Shown: piece by piece, positions 8,822-17,254 of the stretch
Numbering within the stretch: the stretch's first letter is position 1
Layout of the letters: each line of letters begins with the position of its first letter
Source: CAXXHQ01 sp963665265
GTDB taxonomy: Bacteria > Planctomycetota > Planctomycetia > Pirellulales > Thermoguttaceae
DNA length: 64,000 nt
Direction: 5' to 3'
Assembly (NCBI GenBank): GCA_963665265.2
Contig: OY762224.2
Location: forward strand, 1,922,001 to 1,986,000
Made by a program: the position numbers and the translations under genes
Notes under the pieces: model-generated
Told to the model about the DNA's origin: nothing
Seen by the model: the letters and a program-made list of their open reading frames with translations, nothing else
Database searches by the model: none

Positions 8822-9979
8822 ATGGTGCATCGCGGTCGAATTTTAATCGTTGACGACAACGCCATGAACGTGGACGTTCTTTGTCGGATCCTTTGCAAGG
8901 ATTACGACTTGGACGTCGCTGCGGACGGCTCGACCTGCTTGCGGAAAATTCCGACGTTCAAGCCGCAATTGGTTTTGCTGAACATTATGATGCCCGGCAT
9001 AAACGGATACGAGGTCTGCCGTCAGATTAAGGAGAGCGCCGTCGGCGATTTCACGCACGTCATTCTTGTTTCCGGAAAAGGGACGGCCGCCGAACGCGTA
9101 AAAGGTTACGAGGCCCAGGCCGACGATTACGTCGTTAAGCCGTTCGATCACGAGGAATTGCGGTCGAAAGTTCGCGTGCAATTTCGACTTTGGGAAGCGC
9201 AGCTTCAATTGACCGAAGCCAAAGATCAATTGGAAATTTACGCCCGAGAGTTGGAGCAACTCGTTTCGGTTCGCACGAAGCAGCTTATCGCCACGCAAGA
9301 CATGGCTGTTTTCGCTTTGGCGAACGTGACTGATTCGCGCGATCCGGAGACGGGACAGCATTTGTACCGAATTCGACATTATGCGCAATTGATCGCCGAA
9401 GAGTTGTCCGAATGCGGGCCGTACTCTTCGGTAATTGACAGCCAATTTTTGCAGGATATGTTTCGATCGAGTCCGCTGCATGACATCGGAAAGGTGGCGA
9501 TTCTCGATTCGATTTTGCAAAAGCCGGGAAAGTTGACTCCCGAGGAATTCGAGGAGATGAAAAAACATGTCCTCGTAGGGGGCCACACGTTGGAAATGGC
9601 TCGCGATCAAGTCGGTCCCGGCACGTTCATGGACATGGCGGTGGACATCGCCAAGTATCATCACGAATGGTATGACGGCAAAGGATATTGCGCCGGATTG
9701 CATGGGGACGAGATTCCGCTCGCGGCGCGAATCGTGGCTTTGGCCGACGTTTACGACGCGTTAACTTCAAAACGCGTTTACAAGCCGGCGTATGAGCCGG
9801 AAAAGGCGAAAGAGATTATCGTCAGCGAATCCAAAACGCATTTCGATCCGGTCGTTGTCGACGCTTTCATCGCACGGTTCGACGAATTCCGCGAGTGCAA
9901 AGCGCCGAAACATCACGAATGGCGGCCTAAGGATTCTTGCATGCAAGAAGAGGTCCGTTTGTCGGGCGTCGGCATCTAA
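8822..9979 (+). CDS. Response regulator with HD-GYP domain, phospho-Asp replaced
   Basis: This is a two-domain regulator (385 residues) of the RpfG type: an N-terminal receiver (about 1-122), a coiled linker (about 125-160) and an HD-GYP domain, a class that hydrolyses cyclic-di-GMP. The receiver has the acidic pair D11-D12 and K106, but the phosphoacceptor position in VLLNIMMPG is N54 instead of Asp. The output domain has H220-D221 (HDIGK), H280-H281 and the segment DGKGYC, where the usual GYP proline is C290. Classical phosphorylation therefore looks impossible, and hydrolase activity is uncertain, although the metal-binding His/Asp residues remain. The possible broken ORF lies just upstream. 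No histidine kinase is nearby. Confidence 0.9.
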   Translation: MVHRGRILIVDDNAMNVDVLCRILCKDYDLDVAADGSTCLRKIPTFKPQLVLLNIMMPGINGYEVCRQIKESAVGDFTHVILVSGKGTAAERVKGYEAQADDYVVKPFDHEELRSKVRVQFRLWEAQLQLTEAKDQLEIYARELEQLVSVRTKQLIATQDMAVFALANVTDSRDPETGQHLYRIRHYAQLIAEELSECGPYSSVIDSQFLQDMFRSSPLHDIGKVAILDSILQKPGKLTPEEFEEMKKHVLVGGHTLEMARDQVGPGTFMDMAVDIAKYHHEWYDGKGYCAGLHGDEIPLAARIVALADVYDALTSKRVYKPAYEPEKAKEIIVSESKTHFDPVVVDAFIARFDEFRECKAPKHHEWRPKDSCMQEEVRLSGVGI

Positions 9980-10169
9980 TCACATTGCCTGCGCGGGGGC
10001 GGAATTACTGGCGAATTTTCCGAATTCGGCGGCGGAGCCTTGCTTAAGGTTCGCGGTTCGGCGAGAATCGACCTCAATCTAATTCAGACGCGTTTCGTCG
10101 GCTCTTTTCGACCGGACGCCGTTTCGGTCGTGAGCCGTCGCGCCGATTCCCTCTTACGGAGAAATCGCC

Positions 10170-11162
10170 ATGGCTCAAGACGGCATGCAAATACTGGAAA
10201 TGATGGGCGGCTATCGGCAATCGTGCGTCATCGGAGCCGCCGCAGAGTTAAACGTATGGGACATCGTTGGCGAGGAGGCTCTTTCGGCCGAGGAATTTGC
10301 CCGGCGACTTCGGGCCGATCTCCGCGCGACGACGATTCTTTTGGACGCCGTCGTCGCTATCGGATTTCTCGATAAGGCCGAGGAACGTTACTCGACGCCC
10401 GTGGCGTTGCGACCGTTCTTGCAGTCCGCGTCGTCTCAAACCGTGCTGCCGATGCTGTTGCATCAGATGAACATACTTCGCGGATGGTCGGGTTTGGCCT
10501 GGACCGTGCGAGGAGGCGTTCCGGCTCCTCGACCGTCGAGCGTGCGCGGTCCGCAAGCGGATCGCGAATCGTTCATCGCGGCCATGCATTCGATTTCGTC
10601 GCTTTTTGCCGATGCATTGGTCGCCAAACTGACGACTTTTCCGGTAAAACGTCTGCTCGACGTCGGCGGAGCTTCGGGAACTTGGACGAAAGCGTTTCTA
10701 AAGGCTTTTCCCTCGTCGTCGGCCGTGATATTCGACTTGCCCGACGCCGTGGTTCAAGCTCGGGCTCGATTCGCTCAAACGGAGTTCGCTTCGCGAGTCG
10801 ATTTTGCGCCTGGCGATTTCTATAAAGACGAATTGCCGCCGGGGGCCGATTTCGCTTGGGTTAGCGCGATCGTCCATCAACACGACCGCGCCGCCAATTG
10901 CGATCTATTTGCGAAGGTGCGCCGGGCGCTCGTCGCCGACGGCCTGATCGCCGTGCGCGACGTAGTGATGGAGCCTTCCCGGACCGAGCCGACGGAAGGA
11001 GCGCTCTTCGCCGTCAACATGCTCGTGAACACCGACTTGGGCGGAACCTTCACGTTCGCGGAATTGGCGGAGGACCTTACGGAGGCTGGATTCGTCGACG
11101 TCGATTTCTCTGTGAAAGGGGAGTCGATGGACTCGGTCGTCATTGCGAGAAAAGGGTCGTAG
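10170..11162 (+). CDS. SAM-dependent O-methyltransferase-like protein
   Basis: This 330-residue protein has the architecture of the acetylserotonin/hydroxyneurosporene O-methyltransferase group (Methyltransf_2). The N-terminal helical dimerisation domain contains a winged-helix-like segment (about 10-100). A Rossmann SAM domain follows, with motif I LLDVGGASGTW at about 152-162 and the following acidic strand VIFDLPD. A catalytic-type segment AIVHQHD is also visible; the usual helix there reads LHxWxD. GGAG precedes ATG 10170 at a suitable distance. It appears monocistronic. The substrate is unknown; a small phenolic or quinone-like hydroxyl group would be usual for the family. Confidence 0.82.
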   Translation: MAQDGMQILEMMGGYRQSCVIGAAAELNVWDIVGEEALSAEEFARRLRADLRATTILLDAVVAIGFLDKAEERYSTPVALRPFLQSASSQTVLPMLLHQMNILRGWSGLAWTVRGGVPAPRPSSVRGPQADRESFIAAMHSISSLFADALVAKLTTFPVKRLLDVGGASGTWTKAFLKAFPSSSAVIFDLPDAVVQARARFAQTEFASRVDFAPGDFYKDELPPGADFAWVSAIVHQHDRAANCDLFAKVRRALVADGLIAVRDVVMEPSRTEPTEGALFAVNMLVNTDLGGTFTFAELAEDLTEAGFVDVDFSVKGESMDSVVIARKGS

Positions 11163-11212
11163 GATAGCCGTATTGAGGAGGTTTTTGGAATCGTCGCGGA
11201 AGGAACGCTATT

Positions 11213-11548
11213 TTATTCCGACGTAGAGGATGAAGCGGATGAGGAGTTGGCGTCGTCTTGCGTCGCATGCATGACGACGGTTTGACTGCTGGCTCCGCGA
11301 ACTGAAAGGAGCGAGGCGGTATCGAATCCGTAGCCTCGCATTTCGTTGTTCCAGAGAGTCGCGCCGGTAAGCGGATCGAGGCAGAAAATATACCCGTTCG
11401 TCGAAACGATCAGACGATCGCCGTCGAGGATCATCGTCACGTGGCCGCTTTTCAGATTGTTGTTGGACCAAATGATTTCGCCCGAGTCACGATCCAAGGC
11501 GACTACGTAACCGTTCATTCCGACGAAGACGAGTTGATCGAGGTTCAT
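11213..11548 (-). CDS. Short PQQ-like beta-propeller repeat protein
   Basis: The product has about 111 residues and holds two PQQ/WD-like blades: GYVVALDRDSGEIIWSN and GYIFCLDPLTGATLWNN. Full beta-propellers of this type have seven or eight blades, so this is either a remnant of a larger protein or a small stand-alone repeat protein. ATG 11548 is preferred to the upstream in-frame codons because the repeat pattern begins there and the upstream translation looks random. The C-terminus is Ser-rich. No signal peptide is visible. It is separated by about 250 bases from the end of the large minus-strand operon and probably is not part of it. Function unknown. Confidence 0.5.
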   Translation of the reverse strand: MNLDQLVFVGMNGYVVALDRDSGEIIWSNNNLKSGHVTMILDGDRLIVSTNGYIFCLDPLTGATLWNNEMRGYGFDTASLLSVRGASSQTVVMHATQDDANSSSASSSTSE

Positions 11549-11802
11549 AGGATTGCGAGCATCCGGATGGAAAAGGGGAGGGCGGACACGCAAAACACCG
11601 CTAAGGATTAATGTAGCAGGGGAGGCGGTTTTTGCCAATTAGGGGGCGGCGGCCGACGAACCGCCAAATTCTCGATGTTTCGCGGATCGGCAAATCTTCG
11701 CCTACTACGCAATAGGTTTCGAAAAGAACTTGCCAGATTTTACCTGTCTTTGGACTACGTAACGCCGTTCAATAAATTGCGATTCGGAAACTGAGAGTGA
11801 CT

Positions 11803-13083
11803 TCATCGAAAAAGTTCTTTGCGAAACAAATAGAGAACGGTCATGGCGCACACAATAAAGATCAACTCCGTGATCTCCTCCCAAAAGCCGAACCAAACTA
11901 GGTTGTCGCGATAGACGTCCAAAAGAATCAGACGGAAGAAGCTAAAACCGAGGGCGGCCGCTCCGGCCGAGAAAAAAATCTTCGCCCAGAGGACGGCGTC
12001 TTTTCGTAGGAAGAATAGAGCCGACCAAGCCGCTAGGAAGGCGACGAGAGCGACGGCGGGGAGGAACCGAATTTCATAGAGTTGGGCGACGCTCGGGTGG
12101 GAATAGTTGTAGAACGTTCCCCAAATCTTCGTGTTATAGGAGGCGTCGACGAGTTGCGCGGTCAAGGGCAAGAAGCAAAGAACGGCCGCAGCGGGAATCA
12201 CAATCGTAAAAAAGCGGCGTAAGCGACAAGGAACCGGCGAGTATTTGACGCATTCGAGGCATAAGCTAAAGGCCGCGCAGCGGGACTCCGGATCGCTTAG
12301 CTTCAAGATGCGACGATCGAAGCCTTCGAAAAAGGCGAAGAGCGTTAGCGCGAAGCAAAGAATCATGCCGTAGGAATGGAGATATTCGAAGAGGTGCGAT
12401 TGATCGGAGAAGAAGAGGTAATTGATTGCGCAAAAGTTTTCGCCGACGAAAAAGAAGATCATCGCCCAGCGCAACGCGATCAAATCGGCCTCACGGCGTC
12501 GCGACAATGCAATCGCGATTCCGAGAGAAAGGACCGTATAGAGCGGTTTAATGAAAAAACCGGAGATGACGGCCGCCTGCTGTTCGAGGAAAGAGGACTC
12601 TTTAAACGGGATGCCCACGACCGCTCCGGATTCGCTTTTCATACGGCACAAAGCGAGCGTGCAAGGTTTTTCGGCCGTCGCGATCCATGCTTGCATGCCG
12701 CCTTCGACGTTAAGCGAATCGAACTTCGTTTTGTCGTGGATAATTTGCGAAGCGATTGCGCTTCGTATCCCGCTCTGACAGATGAGGAACAACCGTTTAT
12801 TCTGAAATTCGGCGGGGACGTCGGAATCGTTTTTTACGGATTGGATTTTATCGAGGGGCCAGTTGACGGCCGCGTCGATATGATTTTGCGTGAACTCGCT
12901 TTCAGAGCGAACGTCGACGAGGAGGGCGTTTGCATTCGGTGCCGATAAGGCGAGCTTCGCCTCGTCAGGCGATGCTGAGGCGGCTCGGCCAATAATGAGC
13001 CAATAAACGGAGATTGGCGCGACGCCGACGGCGACGATAAGGAAGATCACGACGAGGCGGATTTTACGGTTCACGGAAAACAT
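11803..13083 (-). CDS. Membrane protein with N-terminal rhodanese domain
   Basis: This last gene of the radical SAM/fatty-acid operon encodes 426 residues. An N-terminal membrane anchor (about 9-32) is followed by a rhodanese domain (about 38-135) with the DVRSESEF strand and the active loop C102-QSGIRS, so the sulfur-accepting Cys is present. About six further hydrophobic segments fill residues 165-420. The membrane half contains a Cys cluster near CLECVKYSPVPC. Rhodaneses move sulfane sulfur or act as redox sensors; fused to a membrane module it could serve thiol or sulfur chemistry at the membrane. I do not recognise the membrane half. It starts 15 nt after the acyltransferase gene, so co-transcription is likely. 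Confidence 0.75.
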   Translation of the reverse strand: MFSVNRKIRLVVIFLIVAVGVAPISVYWLIIGRAASASPDEAKLALSAPNANALLVDVRSESEFTQNHIDAAVNWPLDKIQSVKNDSDVPAEFQNKRLFLICQSGIRSAIASQIIHDKTKFDSLNVEGGMQAWIATAEKPCTLALCRMKSESGAVVGIPFKESSFLEQQAAVISGFFIKPLYTVLSLGIAIALSRRREADLIALRWAMIFFFVGENFCAINYLFFSDQSHLFEYLHSYGMILCFALTLFAFFEGFDRRILKLSDPESRCAAFSLCLECVKYSPVPCRLRRFFTIVIPAAAVLCFLPLTAQLVDASYNTKIWGTFYNYSHPSVAQLYEIRFLPAVALVAFLAAWSALFFLRKDAVLWAKIFFSAGAAALGFSFFRLILLDVYRDNLVWFGFWEEITELIFIVCAMTVLYLFRKELFR

Positions 13084-13098
13084 GGCGACGACTCGCTA

Positions 13099-13677
13099 TT
13101 ATTGTACTCGTTTAAGAATTCGTGAAGGAGCCGAAATTAAGGTGGCGTCGGCGGGGACGTCTCGATCGGCGACCGAACAAGCGGCGACGACGGCGTTCTC
13201 GCCGATCTCGACGCCGCAGCCGATGAAGGCGAATCCTCCGACGAACGCCTTTCGGCGAATAACGACTTTTCCGGCGCGAAAGCGGTCGATGCGGAATTCA
13301 TGCGTGAAGATTTTCGCATTCATTCCGAAAAAGACGCCGTCTTCGATGGTGATTAACTCCGGAAAGACGGGATCGATCCATACACCGGAGGAAAAATACA
13401 CGTTGTTTCCGACGCGCGCGCCGAAGGCGCGTAAGACGGCGACTTTGACGCTATTGAAAGGCGTTTTAAAGGCCAGGGCAAGGATTATGGCTTTGCAATA
13501 AAAAAGCGTCGCTCGCCAAAGCGAACCTTCGCAAAAGCAGAATCCGGTCGGCTCGGCTGGATGACAAGTCGGGCGCTCGAAGACTCGTTCGTCGGTCTTG
13601 CCTCGCCGAAACTCGTTTAGCCGGCGATAGGCATGCCGTAAATCGTCGGAGGGATGCTTTATCGGATTATCGTTCAT
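13099..13677 (-). CDS. Left-handed beta-helix (hexapeptide) acyltransferase
   Basis: This 192-residue protein resembles the WcaF/NodL/CatB group of CoA-dependent O-acetyltransferases. The signature is a run of hexapeptide turns from about residue 88: FGARVGNNVYFSSG, ITIEDGVFFGMNAKIF, VVIRRKAFVGGFAFI and VEIGENAVVAACSV. The catalytic His of the family may be the one in FTHEF. The N-terminal 60 residues are Arg-rich and unusual, with two Cys in CFCEG. The gene overlaps the upstream radical SAM gene by 11 nt, so it is inside the operon. Acylation of a hydroxyl or amine on the operon's product, or on a sugar attached to it, is the likely job (inference). Confidence 0.82.
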   Translation of the reverse strand: MNDNPIKHPSDDLRHAYRRLNEFRRGKTDERVFERPTCHPAEPTGFCFCEGSLWRATLFYCKAIILALAFKTPFNSVKVAVLRAFGARVGNNVYFSSGVWIDPVFPELITIEDGVFFGMNAKIFTHEFRIDRFRAGKVVIRRKAFVGGFAFIGCGVEIGENAVVAACSVADRDVPADATLISAPSRILKRVQ

Positions 13678-14860
13678 CGTAGAGATACTTAAAAAGGTCG
13701 GGGAGAGGGCCAGGCTCGTAATTGTCGAGCGGAGTTTGGGCGTTTGTCCACTTCACCGGAGCGGCGTTTTCATTGAAAAAATCTTGAAAACGCAAAGCCA
13801 GGCATTTTTTCGAGGGGCGTTTTAACGCACGGGAAATGCGTTTTTGAATTATCGGGAGTTCTTCTTCGTAAACGTTGCCGAACGAGACGGGAACGAAATC
13901 GCACGGAAAGACATCGCCGCTCGTCGAGACGTAGATGAAAGTAAAACCGGCTTGACAACCGAGACATTCCGGACGCTCTAATTGCGCCATGCTCGAAACT
14001 TTGGGGGATCGAGAGTCGGAAACGGATCGTAAATGCAAATTAATAAGTCGGTCACGTTCAAGAGGATCGAGACGTTGGCCGCATTTTCGGCCGCCGACGG
14101 GGACCGGTTCGAGCAGCATCACTTCATGAACGCCGAGCTGTTTGCAAAAATCCAGAAAGCGATCGATTCGGCCGTCACGGAGAAGCGGCGGGGATACGAC
14201 CGTTTGAATCGCAGTATAGACTCCCGATTCGAGGAAGTTGCGCACGGCTTGAATCGCTTGTTGAAAAGCGCGTTCATCACGGCGAAAGGTATTGTGTTCG
14301 TCCGGCGAATCGGAGTCGAGGCTGACGAAGGCGGCCGTAAGCCCCGACTCGCGTAAACGTCGGGAAAGGTCGGCGTCGACGGCGTAACCGGAAGTGAAGA
14401 GCAACGGAGCAAGTTCATCGCCGCAAAGCCGAATTATTTCAGGGAGATCTTTGCGAAGGGTCGGCTCTCCTCCGGTGAAGGCGATACGCGAAGCGCCGGC
14501 CGCTCGCAAAGTCTCGATCAGTTTTGCGATGTCGGCGAGAGGAGGATCATGGTCAAGTTTAGAAAGGTTGGAGCAACGTTCGCAGCTATAGGGACAGCGA
14601 TCGAGGAGGGACACATGGGCGACGAGCGGAGTCCATTCGCCGCGGCGGATTCGGCTTAGGCCGCGCAAATGTCGGCGGTAAGCCTCTCCGCCGACGGGGG
14701 ACGAATAGGCGTTGAGTTCGGCTAAGCCGTCGCGCCAGACGGGGCGAGTTTGCATTAAGTACTTTAATAATCCCCAGGATTGGCGAGGGCGCAAGGAGAG
14801 CGATTCGCGATAGAGCGAGGAACGCAAAACGACTTTAAGACGATCGAGGGCGAAGCTCAT
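13667..14860 (-). CDS. Radical SAM/SPASM-like protein
   Basis: This 397-residue protein has the radical SAM cluster motif C89-PYS-C93-ER-C96, the GGEP SAM-binding strand (FTGGEPTLRKDL) and a TIM-barrel pattern to about residue 290. The C-terminal part carries a SPASM-like set (CLGCQAG, then GDVFPCDFVPVSFGN), suggesting at least one auxiliary iron-sulfur site. The family uses 5'-deoxyadenosyl radicals to modify peptides, sugars or lipids. No precursor-peptide gene is nearby, while lipid enzymes are, so a lipid or small-molecule substrate seems more likely than a RiPP. ATG overlaps the aminotransferase stop as ATGA; the pair is translationally coupled. Confidence 0.85.
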   Translation of the reverse strand: MSFALDRLKVVLRSSLYRESLSLRPRQSWGLLKYLMQTRPVWRDGLAELNAYSSPVGGEAYRRHLRGLSRIRRGEWTPLVAHVSLLDRCPYSCERCSNLSKLDHDPPLADIAKLIETLRAAGASRIAFTGGEPTLRKDLPEIIRLCGDELAPLLFTSGYAVDADLSRRLRESGLTAAFVSLDSDSPDEHNTFRRDERAFQQAIQAVRNFLESGVYTAIQTVVSPPLLRDGRIDRFLDFCKQLGVHEVMLLEPVPVGGRKCGQRLDPLERDRLINLHLRSVSDSRSPKVSSMAQLERPECLGCQAGFTFIYVSTSGDVFPCDFVPVSFGNVYEEELPIIQKRISRALKRPSKKCLALRFQDFFNENAAPVKWTNAQTPLDNYEPGPLPDLFKYLYDER

Positions 14861-16212
14861 AGTTTTCGCCTCAAAACGGTTTTACGGACGGCGGCTATCG
14901 CGGCCGAATTATAAGTCGGGTAGGCCGTTAGAGTCGCGTCGAGCGCGGCGCAAAACGCGTCGATTTCTTCGCGGGAAACGACAAGCGGCGGCTCGGCGCG
15001 GAGAGTCGTCGGCGCTAGTCCGCAGGTTTGCGTTAAAATCCCATGGTCGCGGAGCAGGATCGCCGAGACGACTTGCGCGAATATCCCTTGTCTCGCCCAT
15101 TGCGGAATGATTTTCGCGATTGTTCCCCGCGGAGGATGGAATTCGACGGCGACGAATAATCCACGACCGCGAACTTCGCGGATAATGTCGTGCTTTCCGG
15201 CGAGCGTTTGGAGTTTGGAAAGCAAATACTCGCCCCGTTCGGCCGATCTCTCGGCGAGGCGTTCTTCTTGCAAAATGTTCAGCGTTTCGAGGGCGACGGT
15301 CATCGCCAAGCGCCCTCCGGCGAAGGTCGAAGCGCATAGGTTGCAGCGTTGCGGTCCGGAAAAAGCGGCGGCCCAGATTTCCGAGGTCGTCATGCAAGCG
15401 GCGGCGGGGAGCAAGCCGCCGCCGAGCGCCTTGCCGAGAAGGAGCACGTCGGGCGTCGCCTGGGAGAAGTCGGAGGCGAAAGGGGCGCCCGTTCTGCCGA
15501 TTCCCGTTTGTATTTCATCGACGATGAAGAGGCAATTGGCTTTGACGCAGACGGCTTTGGCACGGCGAAGATAATCAATGGAAGGAACGCGGATCCCGCC
15601 TTCGCCTTGGATCGGTTCGACGACGAAGGCGGCAGGGCGATGACTTCGGCAAGCTGCCTCAAGGGCAGATAAGTCGTCGAACGGAATATGAAGGACTTCG
15701 CCGGTCGATGGAGCGGAGCCTCGCCGATGCATTTCATCGTCCATTAAGGATAAAGCGCCGGCGGTAAGGCCATGCCAACCGCCGCGACATGAGACGAGCG
15801 AGTTTCGTCCGGTGGCCGCTCGCGCGATTTTTAAGGCGATCTCGGCAGCTTCGGCGCCGCTGTTGGCGAAAACTGTTCGCCGTAAAGCGGGATGCGACAT
15901 TTCGTTCAATTTTTGCGCGACGAGGGCAGGGGGAGCGGAGGCGTTTACGTTCAACATCGACGGCGAGTCCGACTTCAACTCCGCATGCAAAGCGTCAATT
16001 AGACGAGGATGGTTATGGCCGAGATTATGCACGCCGAAACCGGAAAGGAAATCGACGTATTCTCGGCCGTCCTCATCGAAGAGTTTCGTTCCTTTGGCGC
16101 GGACGAAGTTCTTGCCGAAGTCGAACGCTTCGAGAAGATCGACGTAGTCGGGATTGACGAACTTGCGCCAAAGCTCGTGCGATTTTCGTCTATCGATGGG
16201 GAATTCCGTCAT
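14857..16212 (-). CDS. Class III (acetylornithine-type) PLP aminotransferase
   Basis: This cytoplasmic PLP enzyme of 451 residues belongs to the fold-type I, class III family (ArgD, GABA and ornithine transaminases). The PLP phosphate site is N117-S-G-A-E, the cofactor Asp is D232 in VDEIQTG, and the Schiff-base lysine is K261 in LLLGKALGGG. The N-terminus has the usual YVDFLSGFGVHNLGH. It lies between two radical SAM genes (21-nt gap upstream, 4-nt overlap downstream), so it most likely adds an amine to, or removes one from, the product of the operon. An arginine-biosynthesis role is unlikely given this context. Alternatives are an omega-amino acid or diamine transaminase. Confidence 0.9.
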   Translation of the reverse strand: MTEFPIDRRKSHELWRKFVNPDYVDLLEAFDFGKNFVRAKGTKLFDEDGREYVDFLSGFGVHNLGHNHPRLIDALHAELKSDSPSMLNVNASAPPALVAQKLNEMSHPALRRTVFANSGAEAAEIALKIARAATGRNSLVSCRGGWHGLTAGALSLMDDEMHRRGSAPSTGEVLHIPFDDLSALEAACRSHRPAAFVVEPIQGEGGIRVPSIDYLRRAKAVCVKANCLFIVDEIQTGIGRTGAPFASDFSQATPDVLLLGKALGGGLLPAAACMTTSEIWAAAFSGPQRCNLCASTFAGGRLAMTVALETLNILQEERLAERSAERGEYLLSKLQTLAGKHDIIREVRGRGLFVAVEFHPPRGTIAKIIPQWARQGIFAQVVSAILLRDHGILTQTCGLAPTTLRAEPPLVVSREEIDAFCAALDATLTAYPTYNSAAIAAVRKTVLRRKL

Positions 16213-16233
16213 ATTCGAAACGAGTTCGCCCTA

Positions 16234-17253
16234 TTAGTGAGGTTTTACGGAATGGAGGAATTCGCGATATTGCCGCATGCGAGGAGGTTGAACCATGCTT
16301 TCGGCGAAACCTCGGCAGGATGTCCAACATTGAGCGCATTGCTGTTCGTCGGCGACCTTCCACAGTCGTTTGCGAATTTCGCGAATGTCTTCGGTCAGGA
16401 TATTGCCAAGGGGTTCGTCGAGTCGCTCGGTGCAGCGAGCGACGTTTCCGCGATGGTCGACGTTCATTAGCAAACGTCCCGTTTTGCAATTTCCCACGCC
16501 TCCTTCGGCGATCGCTTCGTCAAGGCGTTCGATATAGGTCGTGAGGTTGACGAACTCGGGGTACTTCCTTTTCAGGCCGAGCAAGTATTCCGTGACCGAC
16601 CGATCGGGCAAACGGCGAGTTTTTGAACCGCGGTTCCATGAATAGAGGTTTACCATATAGGTGACGCCGATTTCCTTGGCAAGCTTGATCAACGGTTCGA
16701 CGTCGTCGAGGTTGTCATCCATCAGCACGCTAATCATATGCACGCGATTTCTGCGGTCAGGGCGATTTTTATGGAAAAGCTCCAAGGCTCGAACGGCGCG
16801 GTCCCAGGCGCCGGGGAGTCCCCGCTGCGCGTCATGTTTGGCGGGATCGGCGTAATCGACCGAGACGGAGATTTCTTGAAGCCCCGCTCGCAAAATGTCC
16901 TTGGCGACGGTTTGATCGACGTACCAACCGTTGGTGATCAGAATCGGAAAATGTCCTTTCTGATTGAGAATCGTGATGATATCGAAAATATCTTCGCGAA
17001 TCAGCGGCTCGCCTCCGGCGAGAGAAACGATTAACGTGCCCAATTGTCCGAGTTGATCGCCGATCCTTCGAACGTCGTCGAGCGTTAGCTCTTCGGCAGG
17101 GTCGTGCTCCTGCTTCCAGAAATCGCATATCTGGCATTTAAAATTGCATCGATACGTAATCTGCAGGTTGCAGTGGATGAATCGGCGAGCGAGGAATCCC
17201 CAAGCCAATCTCATGCAACGATACTGATAATGAAGTTCTTGCGTAAAATTCAT
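16234..17253 (-). CDS. Radical SAM/SPASM protein
   Basis: The 339-residue product has C36-NFK-C40-QI-C43, then SLAGGEPLIRED as the SAM-binding motif. The C-terminus has a SPASM-type Cys arrangement (GNCKTGRLL, VARCTERLDEPLGNI, CAQCWTSC) that should bind auxiliary [4Fe-4S] clusters. Its closest general resemblance is to heme D1 / PqqE-like and other SPASM enzymes, which act on peptides or small molecules. It begins one nucleotide after the stop of the preceding radical SAM gene, so the two are surely co-expressed. The substrate is not evident; context suggests modification of the operon's acyl-derived product or its head group. Confidence 0.87.
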   Translation of the reverse strand: MNFTQELHYQYRCMRLAWGFLARRFIHCNLQITYRCNFKCQICDFWKQEHDPAEELTLDDVRRIGDQLGQLGTLIVSLAGGEPLIREDIFDIITILNQKGHFPILITNGWYVDQTVAKDILRAGLQEISVSVDYADPAKHDAQRGLPGAWDRAVRALELFHKNRPDRRNRVHMISVLMDDNLDDVEPLIKLAKEIGVTYMVNLYSWNRGSKTRRLPDRSVTEYLLGLKRKYPEFVNLTTYIERLDEAIAEGGVGNCKTGRLLMNVDHRGNVARCTERLDEPLGNILTEDIREIRKRLWKVADEQQCAQCWTSCRGFAESMVQPPRMRQYREFLHSVKPH

Positions 17254-17254
17254 A

